A DNA stretch of 64,000 nucleotides from Deltaproteobacteria bacterium (GCA_018333535.1 JAGXTA010000057.1:1-64000); one strand, 5' to 3'; positions 52,701-62,256 are shown, numbered from the stretch's first letter. Translations and numbers: made by a program. The notes: generated by a model not told the origin, from the letters alone.

Positions 52701-53984
52701 TTATAAGCTGAGGGTGGGTTTGGTCCGTCGGAATTTCCGAGGCGCAACATGCCAGGCGAGAAGAACAGAGAGGGCACAGGAAAGGATGGCGAGGAGAAAT
52801 GCCCAGAGATAACTCTGGGTCTGGTCAAAAATATATCCCGCCAGCCAGGACCCTACTGCGGCGCCAATTCCAATCATGCCTTCGAGCATTCCATAGATCA
52901 ACCCGAAATGCCTTCCCTTGTAAAGATCTCCGGCAATGGACATAAAGATCGGCGCGGTGGAGCCCCAGCCTGCACCAAAAAGAAGGGCAAAGAGATAAAG
53001 GAAAAAAGCAGAAGGGAGGGTGTGAAACAGAACGAGAAATAGGATGCCAACAGAAAAACAGATCCCGCCTAAAGTATAGGTGATCTCTCTTCCTGCCCGA
53101 TCGGAGAACCATCCCCAGAAGAAACGAAACCCTGCGGACAGAGCGCCTACGGCCGCAAAGAGAGAAGCGGCCCAGATCCGATCTACCCCGAGATCAATGA
53201 GATACTTCACATGATGAACGATGATGATATAAACACCAAAAATCGTCAAAGATGGAAAGAGCAGGAAAGACCAGAACCTTGCGGTTTTCAGCAAATTTCT
53301 TACCTCCTTGCCTTCATTTCTTTTTTGGGAGTCTTCCGTGTCTGAAGGGGACTCTGGATGATCTCCGTCTACGGAGAGACCCATTCCTTCGGGCCTGTGT
53401 CTCAGAAAGAGACCGATAAGAGGGAAAGGAATAGTGAAGACAAGAAGAGAAAATATAAGAAATGCGAATGGCCAACCTCGAAGGATAATCAGGTATTGGA
53501 AGAGAGGGACAAAGATTAGAGGGCCGAATCCGATACCGACGCTGGCCAGACCATTTGCCATTCCTCGCTTTTTTTCGAACCAGTGGGAGAGGATGGTGGT
53601 GAAAGGTGAGATGCTGAGGCAGGTCACACCGATTCCTGCGATCACACCGAAAAAGAGATAAAAATGAATAAGGGATTTGACCTGTGTGCAGAGGAGGAGC
53701 CCCAGACCCATCAAAAAGATTCCTGGAAGGATGACCTTTCGAGGACCCACGCGATCGACGAGATAACCGACCACGGGAGCCATTGCCATATAGACCAACA
53801 TCCCGATGGACTGGGCTCCTGCAGTTTCTGCACGACTCCAACCGAAATGGTCGATCAAAGCAACGAAGAAAATGGAGAAGGTGGTTCGGAAGGCGTACCA
53901 GAATGCCATGGAAACCATGGCCAGGCCCACGATCACCCAGCCATAGTAAAATCGCCTCTGCATAAAAGCCATCAACCTTTCCAT
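52701..53984 (-). CDS. major facilitator superfamily transporter (OFA/monocarboxylate-like)
   Basis: 427 residues, 12 predicted helices. GYLVDRVGPRKVILPG (the loop 2-3 motif of MFS), WGSTAPIFMSIAGDLYKGRHFG and IIVHHVKYLIDLG are typical of the oxalate/formate-antiporter or monocarboxylate type. Substrate not readable, probably an organic acid. Divergent from the TPR lipoprotein at 54103, with no partner enzyme on this side. Confidence 0.88.
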   Translation of the reverse strand: MERLMAFMQRRFYYGWVIVGLAMVSMAFWYAFRTTFSIFFVALIDHFGWSRAETAGAQSIGMLVYMAMAPVVGYLVDRVGPRKVILPGIFLMGLGLLLCTQVKSLIHFYLFFGVIAGIGVTCLSISPFTTILSHWFEKKRGMANGLASVGIGFGPLIFVPLFQYLIILRGWPFAFLIFSLLVFTIPFPLIGLFLRHRPEGMGLSVDGDHPESPSDTEDSQKRNEGKEVRNLLKTARFWSFLLFPSLTIFGVYIIIVHHVKYLIDLGVDRIWAASLFAAVGALSAGFRFFWGWFSDRAGREITYTLGGICFSVGILFLVLFHTLPSAFFLYLFALLFGAGWGSTAPIFMSIAGDLYKGRHFGLIYGMLEGMIGIGAAVGSWLAGYIFDQTQSYLWAFLLAILSCALSVLLAWHVAPRKFRRTKPTLSL

Positions 53985-54102
53985 GATAGAAAGAAATTTA
54001 ATGGATTTCGTCCAAAGAGGTCAAGGTCAAAGAATAAATCACTTGATTTGCCTTCTCTTTTTTGTTAATGAATCAGAAAAGTTTGAAGAAAGGAGAGGAC
54101 TT

Positions 54103-54855
54103 TTGAAAACTCTATTAAGATCATCCTTCATCTTGATCGTTGTTCTTCTTTTGATTTCATGCGGGACATCGGCCAAGACGAAGAAAGAGGATAAGGCCCT
54201 GGGCGTTGAGGAACACTTTCAATTAGCCTTTAAAGCCGCAGAGAGGGGAAATCTGGAGGAGGCTGTCTCCGAATATCAACAGGTTCTGAAATTGGACCCC
54301 AAGCATTCAAGGGCCCAACTCAACCTCGGAGTGGCTTATGGAAGACAGGGAAAGTGGGATAAGGAGATTTCCCAATATAAGAAAGCGATTGGCATCGACC
54401 CGAATTTTGAAGAGGCCTATTTTCATTTGGGGGTGGCCTATGGAGAGAAGGGAAATCTGAACGAGGCAACGGTCCAATATCAGAAGGCCCTTAAAATCAA
54501 CCCGAATTATGTGGAGGCCCATAACAACCTGGGGAACATCTATTTCAGAAAGGGAAAGATAAACGACGCCCTCTCATCCTATGCAAAAACGATCGAGATC
54601 AAACCGGATTACGCCAGAGGCCATTTCAATATCGGCAGCCTCCATCGCCAGCAGGGGAGGGCGGAAGAAGCGATGGCGTCTTTTAAAAAAGCACTCGAGA
54701 TCGATGCGAGGTATGCATGGCCTCACTATCATTTAGCCTTTATCTATTTTGAGAGAGGAGAATTTAAACTCGCCATCGAACACTGCGACCTGGCCGGAAA
54801 GCTGGGAGTCGTTGTCGATCCTAAATTTTTAGAGCGACTTAAACCTTACCGTTAA
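54103..54855 (+). CDS. TPR-repeat lipoprotein
   Basis: 250 residues from TTG 54103, with AGGAGAGG four bases ahead; an ATG at 53983 gives a longer frame but overlaps the divergent MFS gene and lacks a signal. Signal peptide and lipobox: LIVVLLLISCGTS. Then six to seven TPR units with the classic consensus (AQLNLGVAYGRQGKWDKEISQYKKAI, AHNNLGNIYFRKGKINDALSSY). Probably outer-membrane-attached scaffold; function unknown. Confidence 0.8.
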   Translation: MKTLLRSSFILIVVLLLISCGTSAKTKKEDKALGVEEHFQLAFKAAERGNLEEAVSEYQQVLKLDPKHSRAQLNLGVAYGRQGKWDKEISQYKKAIGIDPNFEEAYFHLGVAYGEKGNLNEATVQYQKALKINPNYVEAHNNLGNIYFRKGKINDALSSYAKTIEIKPDYARGHFNIGSLHRQQGRAEEAMASFKKALEIDARYAWPHYHLAFIYFERGEFKLAIEHCDLAGKLGVVVDPKFLERLKPYR

Positions 54856-54927
54856 ACTCCTACTCAAACCCTATACCTTCTTAAAGAAAAGACCACCTTT
54901 CATTTTTTCCTTGTGAAAATTTTCTTC

Positions 54928-54956
54928 TTGACAAAAAAGTTAACCTATGGTTTACT
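54928..54956 (+). promoter_or_regulatory. sigma-70 promoter and putative operator of the HTH-cupin gene
   Basis: TTGACA (54928-54933), 17 bases, TTTACT (54951-54956). The near-palindrome TTAACC-TAT-GGTTTA (54940-54954) overlaps the spacer and the -10 region and is a plausible autoregulatory operator for the downstream regulator. Confidence 0.5.
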
Positions 54957-54969
54957 CAGTTCACTTATT

Positions 54970-55524
54970 ATGGATGAACTAAAAATCGGCCGAAAGATCC
55001 ATCAGATCCGTCTTCAAAATAAACTCACTCTTTTGGAGGTTGCTCAAAGGACAGGGTTTACTAAAAGTTATCTTTCTATGATTGAACAAGGGAAAAAATC
55101 CCCTCCCATTGCCACGCTGAGCAAAATTGCCCGAGGCTTTGGTGTGGATATCGGGGCCTTTTTTGAACAGAGAAAACCCGAAGATAGTATCATGCTGGTA
55201 AAGAAAGGGGAGAGGGAAGTTGTTGTCAGGGATGGGACCATCTTTGGATACCGGTACGAGGCCATTGCTCCCACGAAAAAGCGGAAAAAAATGGAACCCT
55301 TTATCATTACCCTTCCATCTAAAAGTAAGGAGGGGGATCTATTTGATCATGAGGGAGAGGAGCTCTTTTATGTTTTGGAAGGCCAAATCCGTTTCTTTTA
55401 TGGAGACAAAAAATACTCGTTGAGAGAAGGGGATTGTATTTACTTCGATTCCAGCATTCCTCATCGGGGGGAAGGAGTGGGGAATAGGCCCGCCAAAGCC
55501 TTAGTCGTCATCTATTCGCCATGA
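54970..55524 (+). CDS. HTH (XRE)-cupin transcriptional regulator
   Basis: 184 residues from ATG 54970. XRE-type helix-turn-helix at residues ~4-60 (IGRKIHQIRLQNKLTLLEVAQRTGFTKSYLSMIEQGKKSPPIATLSKIARGF) and a C-terminal cupin sensor (EGEELFYVLEGQIRFFYGDKKYSLREGDCIYFDSSIPHRG). These regulators usually sense a small ligand of the adjacent pathway. The ATG has a weak ribosome-binding site. It lies immediately upstream of a TRAP transporter and the HMG-CoA catabolic genes and likely controls them. Confidence 0.88.
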   Translation: MDELKIGRKIHQIRLQNKLTLLEVAQRTGFTKSYLSMIEQGKKSPPIATLSKIARGFGVDIGAFFEQRKPEDSIMLVKKGEREVVVRDGTIFGYRYEAIAPTKKRKKMEPFIITLPSKSKEGDLFDHEGEELFYVLEGQIRFFYGDKKYSLREGDCIYFDSSIPHRGEGVGNRPAKALVVIYSP

Positions 55525-55626
55525 TGAAAGGAGGTGATATCTTAACAAGGAAAATGGGTAAGAAATGATTCTTTGTTTTATTCAATACATTCCAAATTTA
55601 AGTGAGGAGAAAAGGAGGGAAAGCAT

Positions 55627-56664
55627 ATGAAAAACAAAATATTGCTGTTTTCATCATTGGTTTTATTATTGATTAGCATAGTTCTCACGGTCTCCGTATA
55701 TGCGTCGCCGGCTACCAAGGTGATCAAGTGGAGGATGCAAACCCTATGGGATCCGGGATCACCGGAATCCCGTTTGCAGGAGAGATTTGTGTCTCGTGTC
55801 AAAGAACTTACAGGTGGCCGTCTGGAACTCACCTTATTTCCGCCCGGGGGACTCGTTCCCACGATGGAAAAATTCGATGCAGTGAGTAAAGGTGTTTTTG
55901 AATTGATGAATAGTTATGCTGGGTATTGGATAGGGAAAGTGCCCGAATTGGCATTTACTGCTTCTGTCCCATGCGGTTTTACAGATGCATGGCAGTATGA
56001 AGTTTGGTTCTGGGAAAAGGGGGGAATAAAACTAGAACGAGAGACTTGGGGCAAGCACAATATGTATTATATTGCGCCAACCATATACGAACAGGAGCCT
56101 ATGCATTCAAAAGTTCCGATTCGCTCCTTAGCAGATATAAAAGGAAAAAAGGGACGATTTGTTGGTATGGCAGCACCCGTTATGGCGAAGTTAGGAGTTG
56201 GGGTAGTTTCTCTACCGACTGCCGATGTTTTTCCATCTCTTGAGAAAGGTGTCATCGATTTTGCTGACCGTGGGGGGTTAGCTGCAAACTGGGCAGTTGG
56301 CCTTCAAGATGTTACAAAATATATCCTCCTACCCGGATTCCATCAGCCCACGAGTGTGATCTTTTATGCTGCCAATATGGATGCTTGGAAGGCCCTGCCT
56401 GAAGATTTAAAAGCTATTTTAGAGGCTGCATGCCGGGAGGCTTCGGCTATCCTGTTCACTCATATTCACGCTGAGAATATAAAAGCACTTGATAAGTTTA
56501 AAAAACATGGAATTGAGGTCATATATCTTTCTGAGGCTGACGTGACTAAAGCCAGAGAAGTTGCAATAACCGTTTGGGAAGAATATGGTGCCAAAAGCCC
56601 GATGGCCAAAAAGGTACTTGAATCCCAAAAGGAATACATGAGGCTACTTGGGTTAATCAAATAA
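55627..56664 (+). CDS. dctP: TRAP transporter solute-binding protein DctP
   Basis: 345 residues. Signal peptide ends near VYASPA. TRAP family segments: KWRMQTLWDPGSPESRLQERFVSRVKELTGGRLELTLFPPG, LKGKKGRFVG-like DIKGKKGRFVGMAAPVMAKLG, and VIDFADRGGLAANWAVGLQD. The gene product binds an organic acid in the periplasm. Taken with HMG-CoA reductase and lyase downstream, mevalonate is a sensible guess, but it is inference. Confidence 0.92.
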   Translation: MKNKILLFSSLVLLLISIVLTVSVYASPATKVIKWRMQTLWDPGSPESRLQERFVSRVKELTGGRLELTLFPPGGLVPTMEKFDAVSKGVFELMNSYAGYWIGKVPELAFTASVPCGFTDAWQYEVWFWEKGGIKLERETWGKHNMYYIAPTIYEQEPMHSKVPIRSLADIKGKKGRFVGMAAPVMAKLGVGVVSLPTADVFPSLEKGVIDFADRGGLAANWAVGLQDVTKYILLPGFHQPTSVIFYAANMDAWKALPEDLKAILEAACREASAILFTHIHAENIKALDKFKKHGIEVIYLSEADVTKAREVAITVWEEYGAKSPMAKKVLESQKEYMRLLGLIK

Positions 56665-56739
56665 ACCATTTGAGTTGCCAAATGATTTAAAAGGTGGGAG
56701 AGCAACTTTTTGTTCTCCCACCACTTAAACAGGGGAGAA

Positions 56740-57252
56740 ATGGAAAGAATAAAAACTTTGCTTCGAATTATTGATTTTATCAGCGAATGGATAGGGAAGA
56801 TGGTTAGTTTCCTTGTCATTGTCATAATTGGTGTAACAATATGGGAGGTTGTATTACGATACGTATTCAATGCCCCTACCATATGGGCGTTCGATGCCGC
56901 CTATCTTATTTTTGGTGCCTATGGTGTTCTTGGCGGAGCATATACCCTTTATTTGAGGGGACATGTGAATGTCGACATATTATATGGGCGCCTTTCTTTA
57001 AGGAGAAGGGCGATCGTCGATTTAGTAACTTCCATCTTTTTCTTCCTCTTCTGCGGTTTATTGTTATGGAAAGGTGGAGAGATGGCATGGGATTCCCTGA
57101 AGATCATGGAAAGGGGGTCTTCAGCCTGGAACCCCCCGATCTACCCCATCAAATTAACCATACCGTTAGGGGCTTTTCTATTACTGATTCAGGGGGTAGC
57201 GAAATTCATCCGTGACCTTATGATGGCTGCCACCGGAAAGGAGGTAGCATGA
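56740..57252 (+). CDS. dctQ: TRAP transporter small permease DctQ
   Basis: 170 residues from ATG 56740, with GGGGAG ahead; four membrane helices (FLVIVIIGVTIWEVVLRYVF, AYLIFGAYGVLGGAYTLYL and two more). Its stop overlaps the dctM start (GTAGCATGAG, four bases). Confidence 0.9.
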   Translation: MERIKTLLRIIDFISEWIGKMVSFLVIVIIGVTIWEVVLRYVFNAPTIWAFDAAYLIFGAYGVLGGAYTLYLRGHVNVDILYGRLSLRRRAIVDLVTSIFFFLFCGLLLWKGGEMAWDSLKIMERGSSAWNPPIYPIKLTIPLGAFLLLIQGVAKFIRDLMMAATGKEVA

Positions 57253-58562
57253 GTATCGAGCTGATCACTGTGCTCATGTTTGGCAGTTTTATCGTTTTGT
57301 TATTTTCAGGACTTCCTCTTGCCTTCACCCTTAGCAGTCTCGGTTTGATCTTCACCTATTTCCTATGGGGTCCTAAGGCTCTCTATTTAGTCACCAGCGC
57401 AACCTCGGGTGTGATGTCAGAACATGTCTATGTGGCCATTCCCCTTTTTATCTTTATGGCCTGCGTGCTACAAGAGTCAGGGGTGGCCGAGGACCTCTAC
57501 ACCGCAATGCACCACTGGGCCGGTCGTTTAAGAGGTGGTCTGGCCATGGGGACTGTGGCCATCTGCACACTCATGGCTGCCATGACTGGGATAGTTGGTT
57601 CAGCCACAACGACGATGGGGATTATTGCCTTGCCTGCAATGCTGAAGCGCGGATACAGCAAGGATATAGCATTGGGATGTATCGCAGCGGGGGGCACTTT
57701 AGGCATTCTTATTCCTCCCAGCGTAATAACCATTGTCTATGCCCAGGTAGCAGAAGAATCGGTAGGGAAGATGTTCATGGGGAGCGTCCTACCCGGATTG
57801 CTTCTTTCTACTCTGTACATCCTTTATATTGGCGTGAGATGTTTTTTTCAACCAGAGCTTGGTCCACCACTTCCCCAAGAGGATCGTGTGAGCTGGCGTA
57901 AAAAAATGGCCAGTCTCAAAGGGTTAATTCTTCCTACAATACTTATCATTATGGTCTTAGGGTCAATTTATACTGGAATGGCTACCCCTACAGAGGCTGC
58001 AGGTGTAGGGGCGGCAGGTGCTATTTTATGCGCTATCGTTCATCGGCGGTTTAATTGGCAAGTTATTCGGAGTGGATGTTATACAACTTTGAGGCTTTCC
58101 TCCATGATTGTTTGGATCACCATTGCCGCCAAGATCTTTGTGTATACCTTCACCGCAATCGGTGGTGTGCAATTGATAAAAGACATGGTGATCGCACTGC
58201 CCGTAGATCGGTGGCTCGTCCTCATAGGGATAATGCTCTCTTCTGTCTTCACAGGGATGTTTCTGGACGAGATCGGGGAAATTCTACTCAGTATCCCTAT
58301 CTTTCTTCCTATCATCAAGAGTCTGGGTTTTAACACAATATGGTTCGGTGTCCTGTATCTCATAAATGCACAAATGGATTATATTACACCACCTTTTGGT
58401 TACACTCTCTTTTATCTCAAGGGGGTTGTTCCTGAAGGCATTACAATGGGAGATGTCTACCGCTCCGTCATTCCCTTTGTTCTCCTTCAGGCGCTGGGGA
58501 TGGCTTTATGCATGATATTTCCGCAGATAATCCTGTGGCTTCCAAGTATCATGGTAAAATAA
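57249..58562 (+). CDS. dctM: TRAP transporter large permease DctM
   Basis: 437 residues with about 12 membrane helices; MTGIVGSATTTMGIIALPAMLKRGYSKDIALGCIAAGGTLGILIPPS is the family signature. The first membrane loop and the GMFLDEIGEIL motif are intact. Secondary transporter driven by Na+ or H+. Confidence 0.94.
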   Translation: MSIELITVLMFGSFIVLLFSGLPLAFTLSSLGLIFTYFLWGPKALYLVTSATSGVMSEHVYVAIPLFIFMACVLQESGVAEDLYTAMHHWAGRLRGGLAMGTVAICTLMAAMTGIVGSATTTMGIIALPAMLKRGYSKDIALGCIAAGGTLGILIPPSVITIVYAQVAEESVGKMFMGSVLPGLLLSTLYILYIGVRCFFQPELGPPLPQEDRVSWRKKMASLKGLILPTILIIMVLGSIYTGMATPTEAAGVGAAGAILCAIVHRRFNWQVIRSGCYTTLRLSSMIVWITIAAKIFVYTFTAIGGVQLIKDMVIALPVDRWLVLIGIMLSSVFTGMFLDEIGEILLSIPIFLPIIKSLGFNTIWFGVLYLINAQMDYITPPFGYTLFYLKGVVPEGITMGDVYRSVIPFVLLQALGMALCMIFPQIILWLPSIMVK

Positions 58563-58601
58563 TTCAATGTCATAAATTATTAGTTCAAGGGGGAATTTGA
58601 T

Positions 58602-59870
58602 ATGGAGAAGACCAGCCGGATTTCAGGATTTCATAAAATGGGTTTGGAGGAGAGGCTTAAAATCGTTCAATCTTTCTCCGATTTGAAGGAAGAGGAGCTC
58701 AGAACCCTAACCAAAGAAGGAGCCCTCAACTTTGAAACGGCTAATCGGATGATTGAGAACGTAATCGGGACAATACAACTTCCTATCGGAATCGCCATGA
58801 ACTTTCTCATCAATGGGAAGGAGTATCTCATCCCGATGGCCATTGAAGAACCTTCGGTCGTTGCAGCTGCCTCCAATGCAGCCCGGTTTGCGAGAAGTGG
58901 CGGAGGGTTTTTCGTTACCAATACCGGACCCGTGATGATCGCCCAGATCCAGTTGGTTCATCTCTCTGATGCCCATGCCACCCGGATGGCTCTTTTCGAA
59001 AGAAAGGAGGAAATCTTGGAATTGGCGAATGCTCAGGATCCCATGCTTGTGAGCCTGGGAGGGGGAGCAAGAGATGTGGAGATAAGGGTTCTCAATACGC
59101 CCCTTGGTGATATGGTGATCATTCACCTAATCGTGGATACACGTGATGCCATGGGTGCCAATGCTGTTAATACGATGGCTGAGGCCCTCGCTCCGTTTAT
59201 TGAGGAATGGACAGGAGGAAGGGTCTATTTGAGGATCCTTTCCAATCTTGCAGAAAAGAGGTTGGTGAGGGTTAGGACAAAGATAACGAAAGAGGCTATG
59301 GGTGGGGAGGATATCGTCGACGGTATTGTCTATGCGCAGACCTTTGCCGAGGCCGATCCCTATCGTGCAGCCACCCACAATAAAGGGATCATGAATGGCG
59401 TGATCGCTGTTGTGATTGCGACAGGAAATGATACCCGTGCCATTGAGGCAGGAGCCCACACCTATGCCGCAAGGTCGGGCCAATACGGCCCTTTGACGAC
59501 CTGGGAGAAAGATGGTGAAGGGAATCTCGTAGGAACTCTGGAGCTTCCCATGGCCGTCGGATTAGTCGGTGGTGCGACCAAGGTAAATCCGGTTTCACAA
59601 GTGGCAGTCAAAATACTTGGTGTGAAGTCAGCCGTTGAATTAGGAGAGGTCATCGGGGCCGTGGGCTTGGCTCAAAACCTGGCGGCCTTAAGGGTTCTGG
59701 CAACCGAAGGGGTTCAGAGAGGTCATATGTCGCTCCATGCCAAAAACATCGCTGTGATGGCAGGAGCCACAGGAGCACTTATTGAGGAAGTGGCGAAAAG
59801 ACTTGTCGAAGAGAAAAAGGTTAGGGTGGATCGGGCCAAAGAGATTTTGGAGGAGTTGAAGAAGAAGTAG
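58602..59870 (+). CDS. mvaA: hydroxymethylglutaryl-CoA reductase (class II, degradative)
   Basis: 422 residues, class II as in Pseudomonas mevalonii. It converts mevalonate + CoA + 2 NAD(P)+ to HMG-CoA (or the reverse). Catalytic residues: E83 in IEEPSVVAAASNAARFA, the Lys in THNKGIMNGV, the Asp in TGNDTRAIEAG and the His in RGHMSLHAKNIAVMAGA. The cofactor cannot be read. It lies directly before HMG-CoA lyase, and the MEP-pathway gene ispE is present elsewhere in the window, so the direction is probably catabolic. Confidence 0.93.
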   Translation: MEKTSRISGFHKMGLEERLKIVQSFSDLKEEELRTLTKEGALNFETANRMIENVIGTIQLPIGIAMNFLINGKEYLIPMAIEEPSVVAAASNAARFARSGGGFFVTNTGPVMIAQIQLVHLSDAHATRMALFERKEEILELANAQDPMLVSLGGGARDVEIRVLNTPLGDMVIIHLIVDTRDAMGANAVNTMAEALAPFIEEWTGGRVYLRILSNLAEKRLVRVRTKITKEAMGGEDIVDGIVYAQTFAEADPYRAATHNKGIMNGVIAVVIATGNDTRAIEAGAHTYAARSGQYGPLTTWEKDGEGNLVGTLELPMAVGLVGGATKVNPVSQVAVKILGVKSAVELGEVIGAVGLAQNLAALRVLATEGVQRGHMSLHAKNIAVMAGATGALIEEVAKRLVEEKKVRVDRAKEILEELKKK

Positions 59871-59894
59871 GTGTATCAAAGGAGAATGTTTTCG

Positions 59895-60806
59895 ATGGAA
59901 CTCCCAAAGGCGGTAACAGTCGTTGAGGTAGGACCCCGTGATGGACTTCAAAACGAAGCCTGTTTTATTCCAACCGAGCAGAAGATCGAGTTAATCGAAC
60001 GACTCTCTGAAACCGGTCTAAAGCGGATTGAGACCACTTCTTTTATCCACCCCAAGGCCATTCCTCAACTACAGGACTCAGAAGAAATTGTAAGAAGAAT
60101 AGAGCGAAAACCCGGTATTATTTACTCTACCCTGGTTCCGAATGAGAAGGGCTTAGAAAGAGCCTTAGCTGCGGGAGTTAAAGAGATTGCCCTTTTTGTT
60201 TCTGCCTCGGAGAAACACAATCAAAAGAATGTGAAAATGTCTATTAGTGAATCCTTGAAAGGATTTCGCAGCATCGCCGAAAAGGCACTCGCCAATGGAA
60301 TTCGGATGAGAGGATATGTGGTGACCGCATTTGGATGTCCTTATGAAGGGAAGATTGCACCTGAGAAGGTCGAGTTCGTCATAAATGAATATCAGGCCAT
60401 AGGGGTTCACGAGATCGCTTTGGGAGATACGACCGGAATGGCCAATCCGGTTCAGGTGAGTCGAATGATTGAGCAGGTAAGACCCAGATTGGGCGGAATG
60501 AATCTCGCCCTTCATTTTCATGATACTCGAGGTTCGGCTTTAGCAAATATTTTAGCTGCACTCCAAGAAGAAGTTACGGTCTTCGATGGTTCCATCGGGG
60601 GTTTGGGTGGATGCCCTTATGCCCCTGGTGCCTCCGGCAACATTGCAACGGAGGATTTGGTCAATATGCTGGAGGAGATGGGGATTGAGACAGGGATTGA
60701 CCTTCTAAAATTGATTGAGTGCGCTAAATATGCCAAGGAAATCGTCCAGAGGGACCTTCCAAGTCACCTCCTTAGTGCAGGGAAAATCTGCTGGGAAGGC
60801 GCGTGA
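59895..60806 (+). CDS. mvaB: hydroxymethylglutaryl-CoA lyase
   Basis: 303 residues from ATG 59895 (AAAGGAG 10 bases ahead; the nearer ATG 59886 is too close). Cleaves HMG-CoA to acetyl-CoA and acetoacetate. Motifs: VEVGPRDGLQNE (metal/arginine site), FVSASEKHNQKN, ALGDTTGMANP, HFHDTRGSA and the catalytic Cys loop GGLGGCPYAPGASGN. All intact. Operon partner of mvaA and the TRAP transporter. Confidence 0.94.
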   Translation: MELPKAVTVVEVGPRDGLQNEACFIPTEQKIELIERLSETGLKRIETTSFIHPKAIPQLQDSEEIVRRIERKPGIIYSTLVPNEKGLERALAAGVKEIALFVSASEKHNQKNVKMSISESLKGFRSIAEKALANGIRMRGYVVTAFGCPYEGKIAPEKVEFVINEYQAIGVHEIALGDTTGMANPVQVSRMIEQVRPRLGGMNLALHFHDTRGSALANILAALQEEVTVFDGSIGGLGGCPYAPGASGNIATEDLVNMLEEMGIETGIDLLKLIECAKYAKEIVQRDLPSHLLSAGKICWEGA

Positions 60807-60976
60807 TACCACTTTCATTTCCTGATCATTCTACTATCCAAATACTTTTTCGGAATTAAAAAATCCTTTACAAGATTGACACGACCAATTATCATGCAAC
60901 ATTAAGGATTAAAGCGGGCCATTGTTCAAGGTCATTCTTGACAATTTTGCAAAGAGTGACGGAAAGGGTCAAACGG

Positions 60977-61336
60977 ATGGATACGAGAAAAGCCATTTTC
61001 GATTTTCAGTACTCGGAGAAGATGAAGTCCGGACTGATCATAGGGACGAACCTCCTCGAGCAGTTGGTCACTCTCAGGGAGGACGAGGAGCACTCTGGAG
61101 GCAGAAAGGTTTTGATCTGGTATCTCGAGGCATTGCTCAGAGAACTCCGGATCGCTCAGAATGTAATCGGCATGGACCATTACGTTGATCTGGAGAGGAA
61201 ATTAATGGAGATCATCGGAAGGATTCAGATGTCACAATTTCAGGAGGCCCGGAGGTCCTTTTCCGAAGGAATCTCCCTTGCCACCACTTCGTGCCAGGCC
61301 TCAATGAACTTCCTCATAGAGAAAAAACTGGTTTAG
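60977..61336 (+). CDS. hypothetical helical protein
   Basis: 119 residues from ATG 60977 (GGAAAGGG ahead). Predicted all-helical, with long amphipathic stretches (GLIIGTNLLEQLVTLREDEEHSGGRKVLIWYLEALLRELRIAQNVIG, DLERKLMEIIGRIQ). No recognised motif. Function unknown. It starts a new transcript after the mva genes (TTGACA at 60876 or near may be its -35). Confidence 0.6.
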   Translation: MDTRKAIFDFQYSEKMKSGLIIGTNLLEQLVTLREDEEHSGGRKVLIWYLEALLRELRIAQNVIGMDHYVDLERKLMEIIGRIQMSQFQEARRSFSEGISLATTSCQASMNFLIEKKLV

Positions 61337-61360
61337 CCAGCCGTGAAAAGAGGAAAAAGA

Positions 61361-62152
61361 ATGAAAAAAAGATATTTTATCATCTTTTTTGGACTCTTGA
61401 CCGTGTTTCCCTCGCTCGTCCACTCACAACCCCTCCCTCCTTTTGATAAACTTTTTGAGAGATGGGGGCCTCGGATTCATCCCAGCGACCTCCGGGTCCT
61501 TCAACTTGAAATGTCCCCGGATCCGGTACAGGAAGGCCAGAGGATTCGATTTGAGGCGACGATCTCCAATCTATCCCACTATTCGACCAGATTGAGCCTT
61601 TTCGTGAAAGACAGGGATGAGGTGGTCACCTCGGTTCAAGATGTCTTGATCAAGCCGGGCCATAACCGGATCATCTTTCCCCATACAGGTTATCGGTTCT
61701 CCCGCCACGAACACTGCTTCACGGTGGAGGTCGACATCGAATGGACGAAGAGACCGATCGATGTGGTAAGAGAATTTTGCGCCAGACGAACCCATCAGGG
61801 GTGGACGTTAACCGACATTCGTGTGGGTCCCCTATTTGTTGAAGACCTGGAGATGTATCCCGACCCCGCCCGTACGGGCCAGGAGGTTCGCTTCAAAGTG
61901 AGATTGAGAAATGACGGCAGTTCTCTTCGTGGAAACATCCGGATTCAGGACCGGGACCAGACCATCGCCTATTTGAATGATGTCCATCTTCCCTATGGTT
62001 ATGCGGAATACCATTTTCCCTACAGCCGTTACGCCTTTCAAAGGTTTGACCACTGTTTCACAGTCATCGTCGATGTGGAGCGGACCCCGTATCGGACGGA
62101 TGCGGCCAGGGAGTTCTGCGCCAAACCAATGGGCTGGACGCTCAAACCGTAG
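61361..62152 (+). CDS. secreted protein with two tandem beta-sandwich domains
   Basis: 263 residues from ATG 61361 (AGAGGA ahead). Signal peptide ends near VHSQPL. It contains two ~105-residue repeats: MSPDPVQEGQRIRFEATISNLS...HEHCFTVEVDIEWTKRPIDVVREFCAR and MYPDPARTGQEVRFKVRLRNDG...FDHCFTVIVDVERTPYRTDAAREFCAK, each with a conserved Cys pair HCF/FC. CARDB-like fold is plausible. Function unknown; secreted or periplasmic. Confidence 0.75.
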   Translation: MKKRYFIIFFGLLTVFPSLVHSQPLPPFDKLFERWGPRIHPSDLRVLQLEMSPDPVQEGQRIRFEATISNLSHYSTRLSLFVKDRDEVVTSVQDVLIKPGHNRIIFPHTGYRFSRHEHCFTVEVDIEWTKRPIDVVREFCARRTHQGWTLTDIRVGPLFVEDLEMYPDPARTGQEVRFKVRLRNDGSSLRGNIRIQDRDQTIAYLNDVHLPYGYAEYHFPYSRYAFQRFDHCFTVIVDVERTPYRTDAAREFCAKPMGWTLKP

Positions 62153-62256
62153 GCCATTGCCGATTGCGGAACGGAGAAAAATATTCTTATCTTTGAACTT
62201 TAAAATACTAAATCCGCGTTCCGAAATCCGAAATCAAATGAAGGAGGTAAAACATA

